DNA of 17,318 nucleotides from Planctomycetaceae bacterium (GCA_016793185.1 JAEUIK010000007.1:1-17318), one strand, 5' to 3'. Counted from the stretch's first letter, positions 6,991-15,059 are shown. Notes: a model not told the origin generated them from the sequence alone. Translations and numbers: made by a program.

Positions 6991-8571
6991 CTAATTCGCG
7001 TTTCGCAGCTTCTTGAAGAGCTGCCGATAATCCTGCCGGCGGGCGCGACCAAAGCCGGGGGCTTGGGCCAGCTCCAACGACTCCACGTCGTCCTCGACGA
7101 TGATGAGGTCCGCGTCGGGATCGATCTCGTTGACCGGCGGCGATGGCGGCAGCGCCGCCGGCTCGGGAATCGGCGGCAAACCGCGGAATTCGGCGGCCAG
7201 CGGCGCGCGACCCCGCGACTCGCTTTCGACACGCGGCAACGAGCCGGCACTTCTGTCGCCGGCGAACCCCTGCGGCAGCAGAGCCGAGGAGGCGGCCGCC
7301 ACGTCGTGATCGATCTCGGCCTCGTCGACAATTCGCACCGACTGACGCAACGCGGCCGCCGCATGGGGGGCCAGCTGCTGCCACAAGGCGCGGCCCTCGG
7401 CACTGACGACTCGGTGCCGGATCAGATTGTGTTTGGCGTCGAGCGTCGCGTAGGGATCGATCACAACCTCGTCTTCGAGCAGGTCGGCTTCCCCCAGATG
7501 CGCGTCGGCCGGAAACTCAAAGGGGGCGCGCTCCTCGTTCCAGCGCGCCGGATCCGTTGCCGCGGGCTCGGTGTGCGTGACGATGCTGCCCGCAAAATGG
7601 GGCCAGGGGACCGGCGCCAACTCTTCGTCGACCGGTTGCCAGCTCGTCGCTTCGTGGCTCGGCGCCGCCGGCTCGTCGTCGAGTTCCAGCGATCCGAACT
7701 CGATCGTGTCGGGCTCACCCGCCGCCTCGCCGCCGCGGGTCGGGTTGGCCTGGTTCCACGGAGTGGGCAACTGCTGCAGATCCGACCAGGCCTCGGCGAT
7801 CACGCGACCGTCGAGGGGACGCACGCCCCCCGCGTAGCCCAGCACCAGGGCATGGTCGGCCAGCTGGTTGATGAGCCGCGGGATCCCCTCGGTGGCAAGG
7901 TGGATCTGGTCCACGGCGTCGGCGGCAAACACCTGGCTCACCTCGGGTCCGCTGGCTGCGATGCGGGCCGCGACATAGGCGCGAGTTTCCTCGCGACTGA
8001 ACGCCTCCAGGTAGGCCCGGGCCGCGATCCGCTGGTTGAACGATTCGAGCTTCGGGCTGGCAAAGCGCTCTTCGAGTTCGGCACTTCCTGCCAAAACAAG
8101 GCGAACCTGCGGCTGCCCTTCGCGCACCAGATTGGTCAGGAGCCGCAATTCCTCGAGCAGCCGCACCGGCAGCACCTGGGCCTCGTCCACCAATAACAGG
8201 ACGCTCGGCACGGCGCGCTGCCGCAACACGCGGTCCGCCAGGGCCAGCCGCAATTCCCCCTCGTCGAGGCCGCGATAGGGTAGCTCAAGCTCGTGGAGGA
8301 TCACCTGCAACAACGAGCGCGCGGTGCCCAGGTTTCCGCTGGCCAGGGACACGCAGTCGAACTGATCCTGGAAGGCGTCGGCCAGGAGCTGGCAGAGGAG
8401 CGTTTTTCCAGTCCCCGCCGGGCCGATCAGGAGCGCGGGGCCCTCGGCGCGGGCGATGCAGCGGGCAAGGGTCTGGCGGGCATGTTGAACGGCTCCCGCG
8501 GCGAAGTATTGATGGCGATTCGGCGCCGCGGCAAAGGGGCGTCCCGAGAGGTGGAAGAAAGATTCGTACAT
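6991..8571 (-). CDS. GspA/ExeA-like AAA+ ATPase with a long acidic, disordered C-terminal tail
   Basis: This protein of 526 residues starts MYESFFHLSGRPF, followed by APNRHQYF, a close match to the usual start of the ExeA/GspA/MshM family (MY..FFGL...PF...P). Walker A GPAGTGKT (50-57) and Walker B LLLVDEAQ (125-132) are intact, and EGIPRLINQLADHAL near 230-245 matches the family sensor 2 region. The AAA+ part ends near residue 275. The remaining 250 residues are rich in Glu, Asp, Ala and Pro and look disordered. I see no transmembrane helix or peptidoglycan-binding domain, both of which occur in classical ExeA. ATG 8571 is preferred to GTG 8577, two codons upstream, because AGGA lies at a better distance from it and the family starts there. 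Family members help assemble type II secretion or pilus machinery, or act in transposition (TnsC/TniB relatives); no such partner is adjacent. Role inferred. Confidence 0.88.
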   Translation of the reverse strand: MYESFFHLSGRPFAAAPNRHQYFAAGAVQHARQTLARCIARAEGPALLIGPAGTGKTLLCQLLADAFQDQFDCVSLASGNLGTARSLLQVILHELELPYRGLDEGELRLALADRVLRQRAVPSVLLLVDEAQVLPVRLLEELRLLTNLVREGQPQVRLVLAGSAELEERFASPKLESFNQRIAARAYLEAFSREETRAYVAARIAASGPEVSQVFAADAVDQIHLATEGIPRLINQLADHALVLGYAGGVRPLDGRVIAEAWSDLQQLPTPWNQANPTRGGEAAGEPDTIEFGSLELDDEPAAPSHEATSWQPVDEELAPVPWPHFAGSIVTHTEPAATDPARWNEERAPFEFPADAHLGEADLLEDEVVIDPYATLDAKHNLIRHRVVSAEGRALWQQLAPHAAAALRQSVRIVDEAEIDHDVAAASSALLPQGFAGDRSAGSLPRVESESRGRAPLAAEFRGLPPIPEPAALPPSPPVNEIDPDADLIIVEDDVESLELAQAPGFGRARRQDYRQLFKKLRNAN

Positions 8572-8581
8572 TTCCACGGCT

Positions 8582-8611
8582 TCCTGCGATCCCTAAACCG
8601 CCCGCTACAAT
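8582..8611 (+). promoter_or_regulatory. Candidate promoter upstream of trpF
   Basis: A TACAAT -10-like hexamer at 8606-8611 lies in the gap between the divergent ATPase and trpF genes. The best -35 candidate (TCCTGC, 8582-8587, 18-base spacer) is poor. A leader of about 140 bases would precede trpF. Confidence 0.25.
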
Positions 8612-8757
8612 TTATGCTGCCCCAACGACGGGTTCGCGCACGCGGCCCGACGGGGGCGCGCACGCGTACCTAATTAGATTCGGTATTCGACGCGCTTGAC
8701 TGCACCCGCAACGTCGACCTTGCAGTCCAGGCAGAATTCAAGGAGCCCGACGAACCG

Positions 8758-9435
8758 ATGTTTCGCATCAAGATTTGTGGAATTACGCGCCCCGCAGATG
8801 CGGAATTGGCCGCCGCGGCGGGGGCGGACGCCATCGGTCTGAACTTTTTTCCACAGAGTCCCCGCTTTGTCGCGCGCGCGGCAGCCCAGGAAATCGTGGC
8901 CGCGGCCGGCAAATCGGTGCGCAAGATCGGCCTGGTCGTCAACGCCACGCCGGCCGAAGTGGTGTCGACCTACGAGGCATTGGCGCTCGACCTCGTGCAA
9001 TTGCACGGAGACGAGCCCCCCGATTTCTTGCAGCAGCTCGGCGGGCTGCCGGTGTTGCGAGCCTTTCGTGTCGGACCGTCAGGACTGGCTCCCGTGTCGG
9101 CATATCTCGAAGCCTGCCGAGTCTATGGGGCCCCGCCGCAGCTGGTGTTGCTCGATGGCTATCAGCCAGGGCTCTACGGTGGCACGGGCGACACCGCTCC
9201 GTGGGAGACCGTGGCGAAATACCGCGAGCTGCGGTTTCCCTACCCTCTCATCCTGGCCGGCGGCCTCACGCCCGAGAATGTGGGACGGGCGATCGCGCAG
9301 GTGCGCCCTCTGGGAGTCGACGTCGCCAGCGGCGTCGAATCGGCCCCGGGCATCAAGGATGCCGCGCTGGTGCAGGCGTTCGTGTCGCGCGCCAAGGACG
9401 CCTTGGCGGGCCAGGTCCCAGCCGAGTCGCGCTAG
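8758..9435 (+). CDS. trpF: Phosphoribosylanthranilate isomerase
   Basis: The 225-residue TIM-barrel enzyme converts N-(5'-phosphoribosyl)anthranilate to the carboxyphenylamino-deoxyribulose phosphate in tryptophan synthesis. The N-terminal KICGIT carries the general base Cys7, and LLDG supplies the general acid Asp133. QLHGDE (81-86), GGTG (141-144), LAGGLTPENV and VDVASGVE, which form the phosphate-binding end of the barrel, are all present, so it should be active. Length is normal for a monofunctional enzyme. AGGAG at 8741-8745 is twelve bases before the ATG, a slightly long spacing. No other trp gene is nearby, so the pathway is scattered here. Its last four bases overlap the end of a small opposite-strand gene. 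Confidence 0.96.
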   Translation: MFRIKICGITRPADAELAAAAGADAIGLNFFPQSPRFVARAAAQEIVAAAGKSVRKIGLVVNATPAEVVSTYEALALDLVQLHGDEPPDFLQQLGGLPVLRAFRVGPSGLAPVSAYLEACRVYGAPPQLVLLDGYQPGLYGGTGDTAPWETVAKYRELRFPYPLILAGGLTPENVGRAIAQVRPLGVDVASGVESAPGIKDAALVQAFVSRAKDALAGQVPAESR

Positions 9436-9536
9436 CCGCGACCGCGGAGCGCAATCCAGGCGATGACCCCGGCCGCCACGACGATGGTTGCCGCCAGGAT
9501 GAGAACGATTCCCGCGAGGAACATGCCGACGGCCAT
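9432..9536 (-). CDS. 34-residue single-pass membrane peptide
   Basis: On the minus strand, ATG at 9536-9534 opens a 34-codon frame ending with TAG at 9434-9432. The peptide is almost entirely one hydrophobic helix: it starts MAVGMFLAGIVLILAA, continues with Val/Ile/Ala residues, and ends in a short basic tail with the pattern WIALRGRG. The positive C-terminal end suggests N-out/C-in orientation. GGAG lies eight bases before the ATG, an ideal ribosome binding site, which is the main reason to accept so short a frame. The gene runs against trpF and their ends overlap by four bases. I do not recognise a family; function unknown. It could be a small regulatory membrane protein, or an annotation-invisible artefact, but the combination of start, ribosome site and clean helix argues for a real gene. 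Confidence 0.6.
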   Translation of the reverse strand: MAVGMFLAGIVLILAATIVVAAGVIAWIALRGRG

Positions 9537-9813
9537 GGTGTCTTCTCCGAACGGTCAGGGGTGGCGATCCTGCTGGATCGCGCTACTATTCGTCAGAGCC
9601 TGGGGAATCCTGCCAACGAAGATGGGCCGTGCGGCCTCCGGCTCGCCCAGGGCGGAGCCTTGTGGGTCAGCCTCCGCGTATCGTATCATGACGGCCGCGA
9701 GGGGATGACGCATGTCGGAGCAGCCTCGCTCCTGGCTTGCCCCTCGCATACTGTACAGATGAACCCGCCGGGGAAATCGGCGGCCCCCACCTCGTTCTTC
9801 AGGAGATCCACAC
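9537..9813. other. Intergenic region upstream of ahcY, with hairpins
   Basis: This 277-base stretch holds no supported gene. It carries the promoter side of the 34-residue gene, a hairpin at 9640-9659 (GGCTC/GAGCC outer stem, GCC/GGC inner stem, one bulged base), and the two-stem structure at 9697-9747 described separately. I found no match to the conserved cores of the SAH riboswitch. Confidence 0.45.
9697..9747 (+). promoter_or_regulatory. Nested hairpin in the ahcY leader, possible cis-regulatory RNA
   Basis: An 8-bp perfect outer stem GCGAGGGG/CCCCTCGC (9697-9704 with 9740-9747) encloses a 5-bp inner hairpin GGAGC/GCTCC (9717-9721 with 9728-9732). No T-run follows, so it is not an ordinary terminator. 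It ends 66 bases before the ahcY start. Whether it is transcribed with ahcY, and whether it binds a ligand, cannot be told from one sequence. Confidence 0.35.
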
Positions 9814-11127
<1,314 letters not shown>

Positions 11128-11174
11128 GGACGGACGGGTGCGGCGGATTCGCTCCCCCCTTTGACAACCCCCCA

Positions 11175-11205
11175 GGGCTTCGGGATAACACCCGGAGCCC
11201 TTTTT
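11175..11205 (+). terminator. Intrinsic terminator of ahcY
   Basis: A 10-bp stem GGGCTTCGGG/CCCGGAGCCC (11175-11184 with 11191-11200, one G-U pair, loop ATAACA) is followed at once by TTTTT (11201-11205). It begins 48 bases after the ahcY stop codon. The final T is also the first base of the parS-like site at 11205-11220. Confidence 0.9.
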
Positions 11206-11220
11206 GTTTCACGTGCAACG
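11205..11220. promoter_or_regulatory. parS: parS-like site, 14/16
   Basis: TGTTTCACGTGCAACG matches the bacterial parS consensus TGTTTCACGTGAAACA at 14 of 16 positions, with an intact CACGTG core. Its reverse complement shares the half CGTTGCACGTG with the weaker site at 12722. It lies between the ahcY terminator and the DUF1015 start, 1.7 kb before parA. Confidence 0.55.
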
Positions 11221-11254
11221 TCAGCGAGTCGCCGGTTCGGCGCCCGGGAGCATC

Positions 11255-12565
11255 ATGGCAGAGATTCAAGCGTTTCGAGGACTGCGGTACGACCTGGCCC
11301 ATGTGGGCTCGCTGAGCGACGTGATCGCGCCCCCCTACGATGTGATCGGACCCGACCTGCAGAAGGCCCTCTACGAGAAGCATCCCGCCAACGTCATCCG
11401 GCTGATACTCAATCGTGATGAGCCGGGCGACAACGACTCGCAGAACCGCTACTCGCGGGCGGCCCGCTTCCTGGCCAACTGGCAGTCCGAAGGGGTGCTC
11501 TTCTCCGAGTCGCAGCCGTCGCTCTACGTCTATCACCAGGTCTTCGAGCACAACTGGCAGCAGTTCACCCGCCGCGGATTCATGGGGCGAACGCGGCTGG
11601 AGCGCTTCGGCGAGGGGAACATCTACCCCCACGAAGAGACCATGTCGGGCCCCAAGCAGGACCGTTTGCTCCTGACCCGTGCCTGCCGGGCGAATCTCAG
11701 CCAGATCTTCGGCCTGTATCCGGACCCCGAGAACGAGGCCCAGGAGCTGCTCGAGGCGGCCATCCAGGGTCGCCCGCCGATCGAGGCCACCGACCACCTC
11801 GGCGTGCTGCACCGCATCTGGCCGATCGCGGATCCGCAGGTCGTCTCGGCCGTGGCCCAGGTGCTGGGGCCCAAACCGATCTTCATCGCCGACGGGCATC
11901 ACCGGTACGAGACCGCCTGCAACTATCGCGATGAGCTGGCCGCGCAGGGGGCCCTCGATCCGCGCCATCCGGCCAACTACGTCCTGATGATGTGCGTCGG
12001 GATGAGCGACCCGGGGATGGTCGTCCTGCCAACGCACCGGCTCTTCCGCGGGCTTCCCAAGCTCAGCTCCGGGGAGCTGATCAAATCATTGGGCGATGCG
12101 TTCACCACTAGGATCGCCGGTGAAGGGAGCGACCTGGCTGACACCATCTGGGAGGAGATCGAGCTGGAAGGGGACCAGGGTACGCTGGGCTTCTTTACCC
12201 AGGCCGACGAGCGGTGGGTCATCGCCCGGATTACCGCTGCCGGCCGCCGCCGCATGGCCGAGCTGGCACCCGAGCACAGCGAGCCCTGGCAGGGGCTGGG
12301 GGTGAGCATTCTGCACCGGCTGGTGATCGAGACGCTCCTCAACGGCAAGGATCTCCCCAAGCCGACCTACGTCCACCTGGTCTCGGAGGTGGTCGAGGAG
12401 CTGGAGAGTGGCGAATATCCACTGGCCGCCCTGGTCATGCCGGCGACGCTCGAGCACATCGAGACGATCAGCAAGAATCGCGAGCGGATGCCCGCCAAGA
12501 GCACGTATTTCTACCCCAAGCTGCTCAGCGGGCTGGTGATTCACCCGCTGACGACCGGGAAATAG
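11255..12565 (+). CDS. DUF1015 family protein
   Basis: The 436-residue soluble protein belongs to the DUF1015 family, recognised from IAPPYDVI (24-31), the PHEET motif (125-129), the hallmark ADGHHRYETA (212-221), and the C-terminal FYPKLLSGLVIHPL. No signal peptide or membrane helix is seen. The conserved HHR motif suggests a catalytic or phosphate-binding site, but the family has no established reaction that I can state with confidence; in many bacteria it neighbours amino-acid or phosphoserine metabolism genes. The ATG at 11255 is preceded by GGGAG at 11246-11250 and gives the family N-terminus. An in-frame TTG at 11204 would start inside the ahcY terminator and parS-like site and is rejected. 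The gene is followed by a near-perfect intrinsic terminator, so it forms its own transcript between ahcY and parAB. Confidence 0.9.
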   Translation: MAEIQAFRGLRYDLAHVGSLSDVIAPPYDVIGPDLQKALYEKHPANVIRLILNRDEPGDNDSQNRYSRAARFLANWQSEGVLFSESQPSLYVYHQVFEHNWQQFTRRGFMGRTRLERFGEGNIYPHEETMSGPKQDRLLLTRACRANLSQIFGLYPDPENEAQELLEAAIQGRPPIEATDHLGVLHRIWPIADPQVVSAVAQVLGPKPIFIADGHHRYETACNYRDELAAQGALDPRHPANYVLMMCVGMSDPGMVVLPTHRLFRGLPKLSSGELIKSLGDAFTTRIAGEGSDLADTIWEEIELEGDQGTLGFFTQADERWVIARITAAGRRRMAELAPEHSEPWQGLGVSILHRLVIETLLNGKDLPKPTYVHLVSEVVEELESGEYPLAALVMPATLEHIETISKNRERMPAKSTYFYPKLLSGLVIHPLTTGK

Positions 12566-12610
12566 CCGCGAGTTTTGCCCGCGCACCCGAAAATGAGTCC
12601 ACCACGAAGG

Positions 12611-12639
12611 CCCAGGGAGTACGCTCCCTGGGTTTTTTT
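12611..12639 (+). terminator. Intrinsic terminator of the DUF1015 gene; repeat family copy C
   Basis: A perfect 9-bp stem CCCAGGGAG/CTCCCTGGG (12611-12619 with 12624-12632) closes the tetraloop TACG, which fits the stable UNCG loop class, and is followed directly by seven Ts (12633-12639). It is 45 bases past the stop codon. Confidence 0.93.
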
Positions 12640-12661
12640 GTTTCCGGACCATGCCGACGAC

Positions 12662-12682
12662 CCCGGGAGAGCACTTCCTGGG
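12662..12682 (+). repeat. Degenerate hairpin, repeat family copy D
   Basis: CCCGGGAG (12662-12669) pairs with TTCCTGGG (12675-12682) in an 8-bp stem with two G-U pairs around a five-base loop. The outline matches copies A to C, and a pyrimidine-rich CTTCTT follows instead of a full T-run. It lies 23 bases after the strong terminator and may be a decayed duplicate. Confidence 0.45.
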
Positions 12683-12721
12683 CTTCTTGGTGCTGGTTTC
12701 GTACGCGGTTTTCGTCTCCTC

Positions 12722-12737
12722 CGTTGCACGTGGAACC
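12722..12737. promoter_or_regulatory. parS: Weak parS-like site, 12/16
   Basis: CGTTGCACGTGGAACC keeps the CACGTG core and matches the parS consensus at 12 of 16 bases. It also matches the reverse complement of the site at 11205-11220 at 14 of 16, which suggests that both could be real variants. It lies 22 bases before the strong site. Confidence 0.35.
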
Positions 12738-12758
12738 TTTCCGGCGGGGTAAATTGTG

Positions 12759-12774
12759 TGTTTCACGTGAAACT
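12759..12774. promoter_or_regulatory. parS: parS centromere site, 15/16
   Basis: TGTTTCACGTGAAACT differs from the conserved parS palindrome TGTTTCACGTGAAACA only at the last base. ParB dimers bind such sites, load and spread as CTP-bound clamps, and nucleate the segregation complex. It sits 137 bases upstream of the parA start, next to the genes whose products should act on it. Confidence 0.9.
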
Positions 12775-12802
12775 TGTGCCCCGAGCCGGGCCACAATTGC
12801 CA

Positions 12803-12832
12803 TTGGGGCGCAAAACCGCGCGCGAGTAGAAT
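12803..12832 (+). promoter_or_regulatory. Candidate parA promoter
   Basis: TTGGGG (12803-12808) and TAGAAT (12827-12832) are separated by 18 bases. The -10 hexamer matches five of six consensus bases and the -35 three of six. It lies between parS and parA, so bound ParB could influence it; this is inference. Confidence 0.4.
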
Positions 12833-12910
12833 TCGCGGCAGTCAGAATTGCCGCCTGGCCGAACCGCTCAGAGCGCCGTTTGGCAGACTTTTCGCGCGAC
12901 GGAGCTCGTC

Positions 12911-13654
12911 TTGGGAAGGATCCTCTGCGTCGCCAATCAGAAGGGGGGCGTCGGCAAGACGACCACCGCCGTTAACCTGGCGGTCGGGCTCGCCAAGTCC
13001 GGCTGCCGGACGCTGCTGGTCGATCTCGACCCGCAGTGCAATGCCACCACGGGGCTCGGCAAGACCCCTGCCCCGCGGCACCCGCTGGTCGTGCTGGGAC
13101 CGCTCAAGGACTCGCTCCTGGAGACGGCGACCCCCAACCTCGAGCTGCTCCCAGGATGCCGGACGTTTGCCGACGTCGAGGCCCTGTCGATCAGCACCGA
13201 GTCGCAGTCGGCCACGCTGCGGCAGCATTTAGCTAGCGGATTGACCGCCTACGATTTTGTGCTGATCGACTGCCCCCCCAGTTTGGGGAAGCTGACGCGC
13301 ACCGCGCTCGCTTGTGCCACGGAGGTGCTGATGCCCATCCAATGCGAGTACTTCGCCATGGAGGGGCTCACCCAGATGATCGAAGTCGTGCGACAGGTGA
13401 TGGAGACACACCCCGCCCGCCTCGAGTTTGGCGGGATTCTCCTGACCATGTACGACGACAGCCTGGACCTCACCCACGAGGTCGACGCCGAGGTCCGCGA
13501 CTTCTTCGGCGACATTGTGTTTCGCACCCCGATTCCCCGCGACGTGGCGGTGTCGGAAGCCCCGAGCCATGGGCTGAGTGTCATGGACTATGCTCCCCGC
13601 GCCCGCGGCTCGCGGGCGTACCTGGAGCTTTGCATGGAGGTACTCGAACAGTGA
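12911..13654 (+). CDS. parA: ParA/Soj chromosome segregation ATPase
   Basis: The 247-residue protein is a ParA-type ATPase that binds the nucleoid and moves ParB-parS complexes during chromosome segregation. It has the deviant Walker A box KGGVGKTT (11-18) with signature Lys11, VDLDPQ (37-42), and LIDCPPSLG (118-126). The N-terminus MGRILCVANQ (TTG read as Met) aligns exactly with Soj-type proteins, with no N-terminal DNA-binding domain as in plasmid type Ia ParA. The start is assigned to TTG at 12911 because GGAG (12901-12904) is six bases upstream and the protein then has the family length. The frame is open back to TTG 12848, but that longer form adds 21 unrelated residues and has no ribosome site. 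Its stop overlaps the parB start by four bases (GTGA), which implies translational coupling. Strong parS sites lie upstream. Confidence 0.95.
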   Translation: MGRILCVANQKGGVGKTTTAVNLAVGLAKSGCRTLLVDLDPQCNATTGLGKTPAPRHPLVVLGPLKDSLLETATPNLELLPGCRTFADVEALSISTESQSATLRQHLASGLTAYDFVLIDCPPSLGKLTRTALACATEVLMPIQCEYFAMEGLTQMIEVVRQVMETHPARLEFGGILLTMYDDSLDLTHEVDAEVRDFFGDIVFRTPIPRDVAVSEAPSHGLSVMDYAPRARGSRAYLELCMEVLEQ

Positions 13655-14631
13655 GCAAAGAACGACGCCTGGGCCGGGGACTCGAAGCACTGCTGGGAGC
13701 GCGGCCCGCCGAACGCGGTCTCGAAAGCGGGAGCGATCTGCTGACGATGCCGGGGAGCACCGCGCTGCGGAACGCGGCCGAGAGCCCGGTTGCCGCCGGC
13801 CTGCCCGAGGTCGGGGTTTACGACATCGATAGTAATCCGTTCCAACCCCGTCAGGAGTTCGACGAGGCTGAGATCGAAAGCCTCGCCGAAAGCCTCCGCG
13901 AGCATGGGCTGCTGCAGCCGCTCGTCGTGCGGCGGATCGGCGAGCGTTACCAGCTGATCTCGGGCGAGCGGCGCCTCCGCGCGGCCATCAAAGCGGGCTG
14001 GTCGAACGTGCCGGTTCAGGTGCGCGACGCCGACGACCGGCAGATGGCCGAGCTGGCGATCGTCGAGAACCTGCAGCGGCGCGATCTGGGGCCACTCGAG
14101 AAGGCCGCCTCGTTCCAGGCCTACCTCGAGACCTATCGCGCGACCCAAGAGGAGCTGGCCGGTCGGTTGCAGATCGATCGTTCGACCATCGCCAACCTGA
14201 TCCGGCTGCTCGAATTGCCGGCCGAGGTCCAGCAGGCCCTGCGGCGCGGCAGCATTACCCAGGGGCACGCCCGGGCGCTACTGCCGCTGGGGGACGAGCG
14301 CGAGCAGGTCGCCTTTGCCGCCCGGATCGAGCGCGAGCAACTCAGCGTCCGGCAGACCGAAAGCCTGGTGCAGGACTCGATCCGCGCGGCGGACGATCCC
14401 GCCCTCGGAGTGGTGGGGCGCGACGAGAAGGCTCCGTCGCGCCGGCGCGGAAGTCATCACCTGGGGGTTCTCGAACAGCAGCTCCGCGGCGCCCTGGGGA
14501 CGCGCGTCGACCTCCGCGAAGGCTCGCGCGGGAAAGGGAAAATCGTCGTCCACTTCAACAGCCACGATGAGTTCGAACGGCTGCGGGCGATCCTCTGCGG
14601 CGAGACTGGGCGCAAGAGCCAGGTGGGGTAG
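13651..14631 (+). CDS. parB: ParB/Spo0J centromere-binding CTPase
   Basis: This 326-residue protein binds parS, hydrolyses CTP and spreads on DNA as a clamp. It opens with RRLGRGLEALLG (5-16), the ParA-interacting helix common to chromosomal ParB proteins. After a linker come NPFQPR (62-67), the CTP-binding boxes GERRLRA (105-111) and ENLQRRD (139-145), a helix-turn-helix around 167-187 (EELAGRLQIDRSTIANLIRLL region), GHARALL (205-211), and a C-terminal dimerisation domain from about residue 265. A variable basic stretch near 240-258 (GRDEKAPSRRRG) links the last two parts. The start is GTG at 13651, inside the parA stop, with GGAGG at 13636-13640 about ten bases upstream. The long in-frame sequence before this start is the shadow of parA. 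No strong terminator follows; only a hairpin without T-run at 14639-14658. Confidence 0.96.
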   Translation: MSKERRLGRGLEALLGARPAERGLESGSDLLTMPGSTALRNAAESPVAAGLPEVGVYDIDSNPFQPRQEFDEAEIESLAESLREHGLLQPLVVRRIGERYQLISGERRLRAAIKAGWSNVPVQVRDADDRQMAELAIVENLQRRDLGPLEKAASFQAYLETYRATQEELAGRLQIDRSTIANLIRLLELPAEVQQALRRGSITQGHARALLPLGDEREQVAFAARIEREQLSVRQTESLVQDSIRAADDPALGVVGRDEKAPSRRRGSHHLGVLEQQLRGALGTRVDLREGSRGKGKIVVHFNSHDEFERLRAILCGETGRKSQVG

Positions 14632-14638
14632 GGCGCAG

Positions 14639-14658
14639 CTCGAATCGCCAGATTCGAG
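14639..14658 (+). repeat. Hairpin just downstream of parB
   Basis: A perfect 8-bp inverted repeat CTCGAATC/GATTCGAG (14639-14646 with 14651-14658) with loop GCCA begins eight bases after the parB stop. No T-run follows, so it may protect the 3' end or mark a factor-dependent end rather than act as an intrinsic terminator. The remaining sequence up to the tRNA holds nothing I can name. Confidence 0.45.
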
Positions 14659-14782
14659 AGACTTGCACTCAGGTCCCACCCGTTCCGTCGACGAGAATCG
14701 ACCGCCGTGCTCGAAGTCTTGAACCGCGTGCGAGAAAAACGGCTCAAGGCACGCGTGGGAATCGGCCGACTTCTCGCCCCGT

Positions 14783-14811
14783 TTGCCGCCGGGGGATGAC
14801 GGGGGTACGAT
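14783..14811 (+). promoter_or_regulatory. Candidate promoter of the tRNA-Pro gene
   Basis: TTGCCG (14783-14788) and TACGAT (14806-14811) are separated by 17 bases, each matching four of six consensus positions. The predicted start would be about 50 bases before the tRNA, a common arrangement. Confidence 0.4.
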
Positions 14812-14866
14812 AAAGTTCGCCGAAAACGGCCCGTGAGGATCCAAGCCTCCGCGGGGCGACACAATT

Positions 14867-14942
<76 letters not shown>

Positions 14943-15059
14943 TTTTGCGGCGAACCCACCCGAACGGAGAGTTGAATAGGGGAGAGCGAAACACATATCG
15001 ACGGTCACGAGCGCGGGACCGTCGAAATCTAAGACGCGTAAGAGGTTTCGACCGCCGTC

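Larger units (their letters stand above)
12566..12910. other. Intergenic control region between the DUF1015 gene and parA
   Basis: This 345-base stretch contains no supported gene. In order it holds the terminator at 12611-12639, a degenerate copy of the same hairpin at 12662-12682, a weak parS-like site (12722-12737), the best parS site of the window (12759-12774), a candidate parA promoter (12803-12832) and a 6-bp leader hairpin (12835-12840 with 12849-12854). Confidence 0.7.

Noticed and set aside
9690..9813. SAH riboswitch upstream of ahcY
   Set aside because: The leader has stable stems, but the conserved cores I associate with the SAH riboswitch class are absent, so only an unnamed structure is reported.
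11204..11254. Longer DUF1015 protein starting at TTG 11204
   Set aside because: The start would lie inside the ahcY terminator T-run and the parS-like palindrome, and the extra residues have no family similarity.
12848..12910. Longer ParA starting at TTG 12848
   Set aside because: The extra 21 residues do not match Soj-type proteins, there is no ribosome binding site, and TTG 12911 has GGAG six bases upstream.
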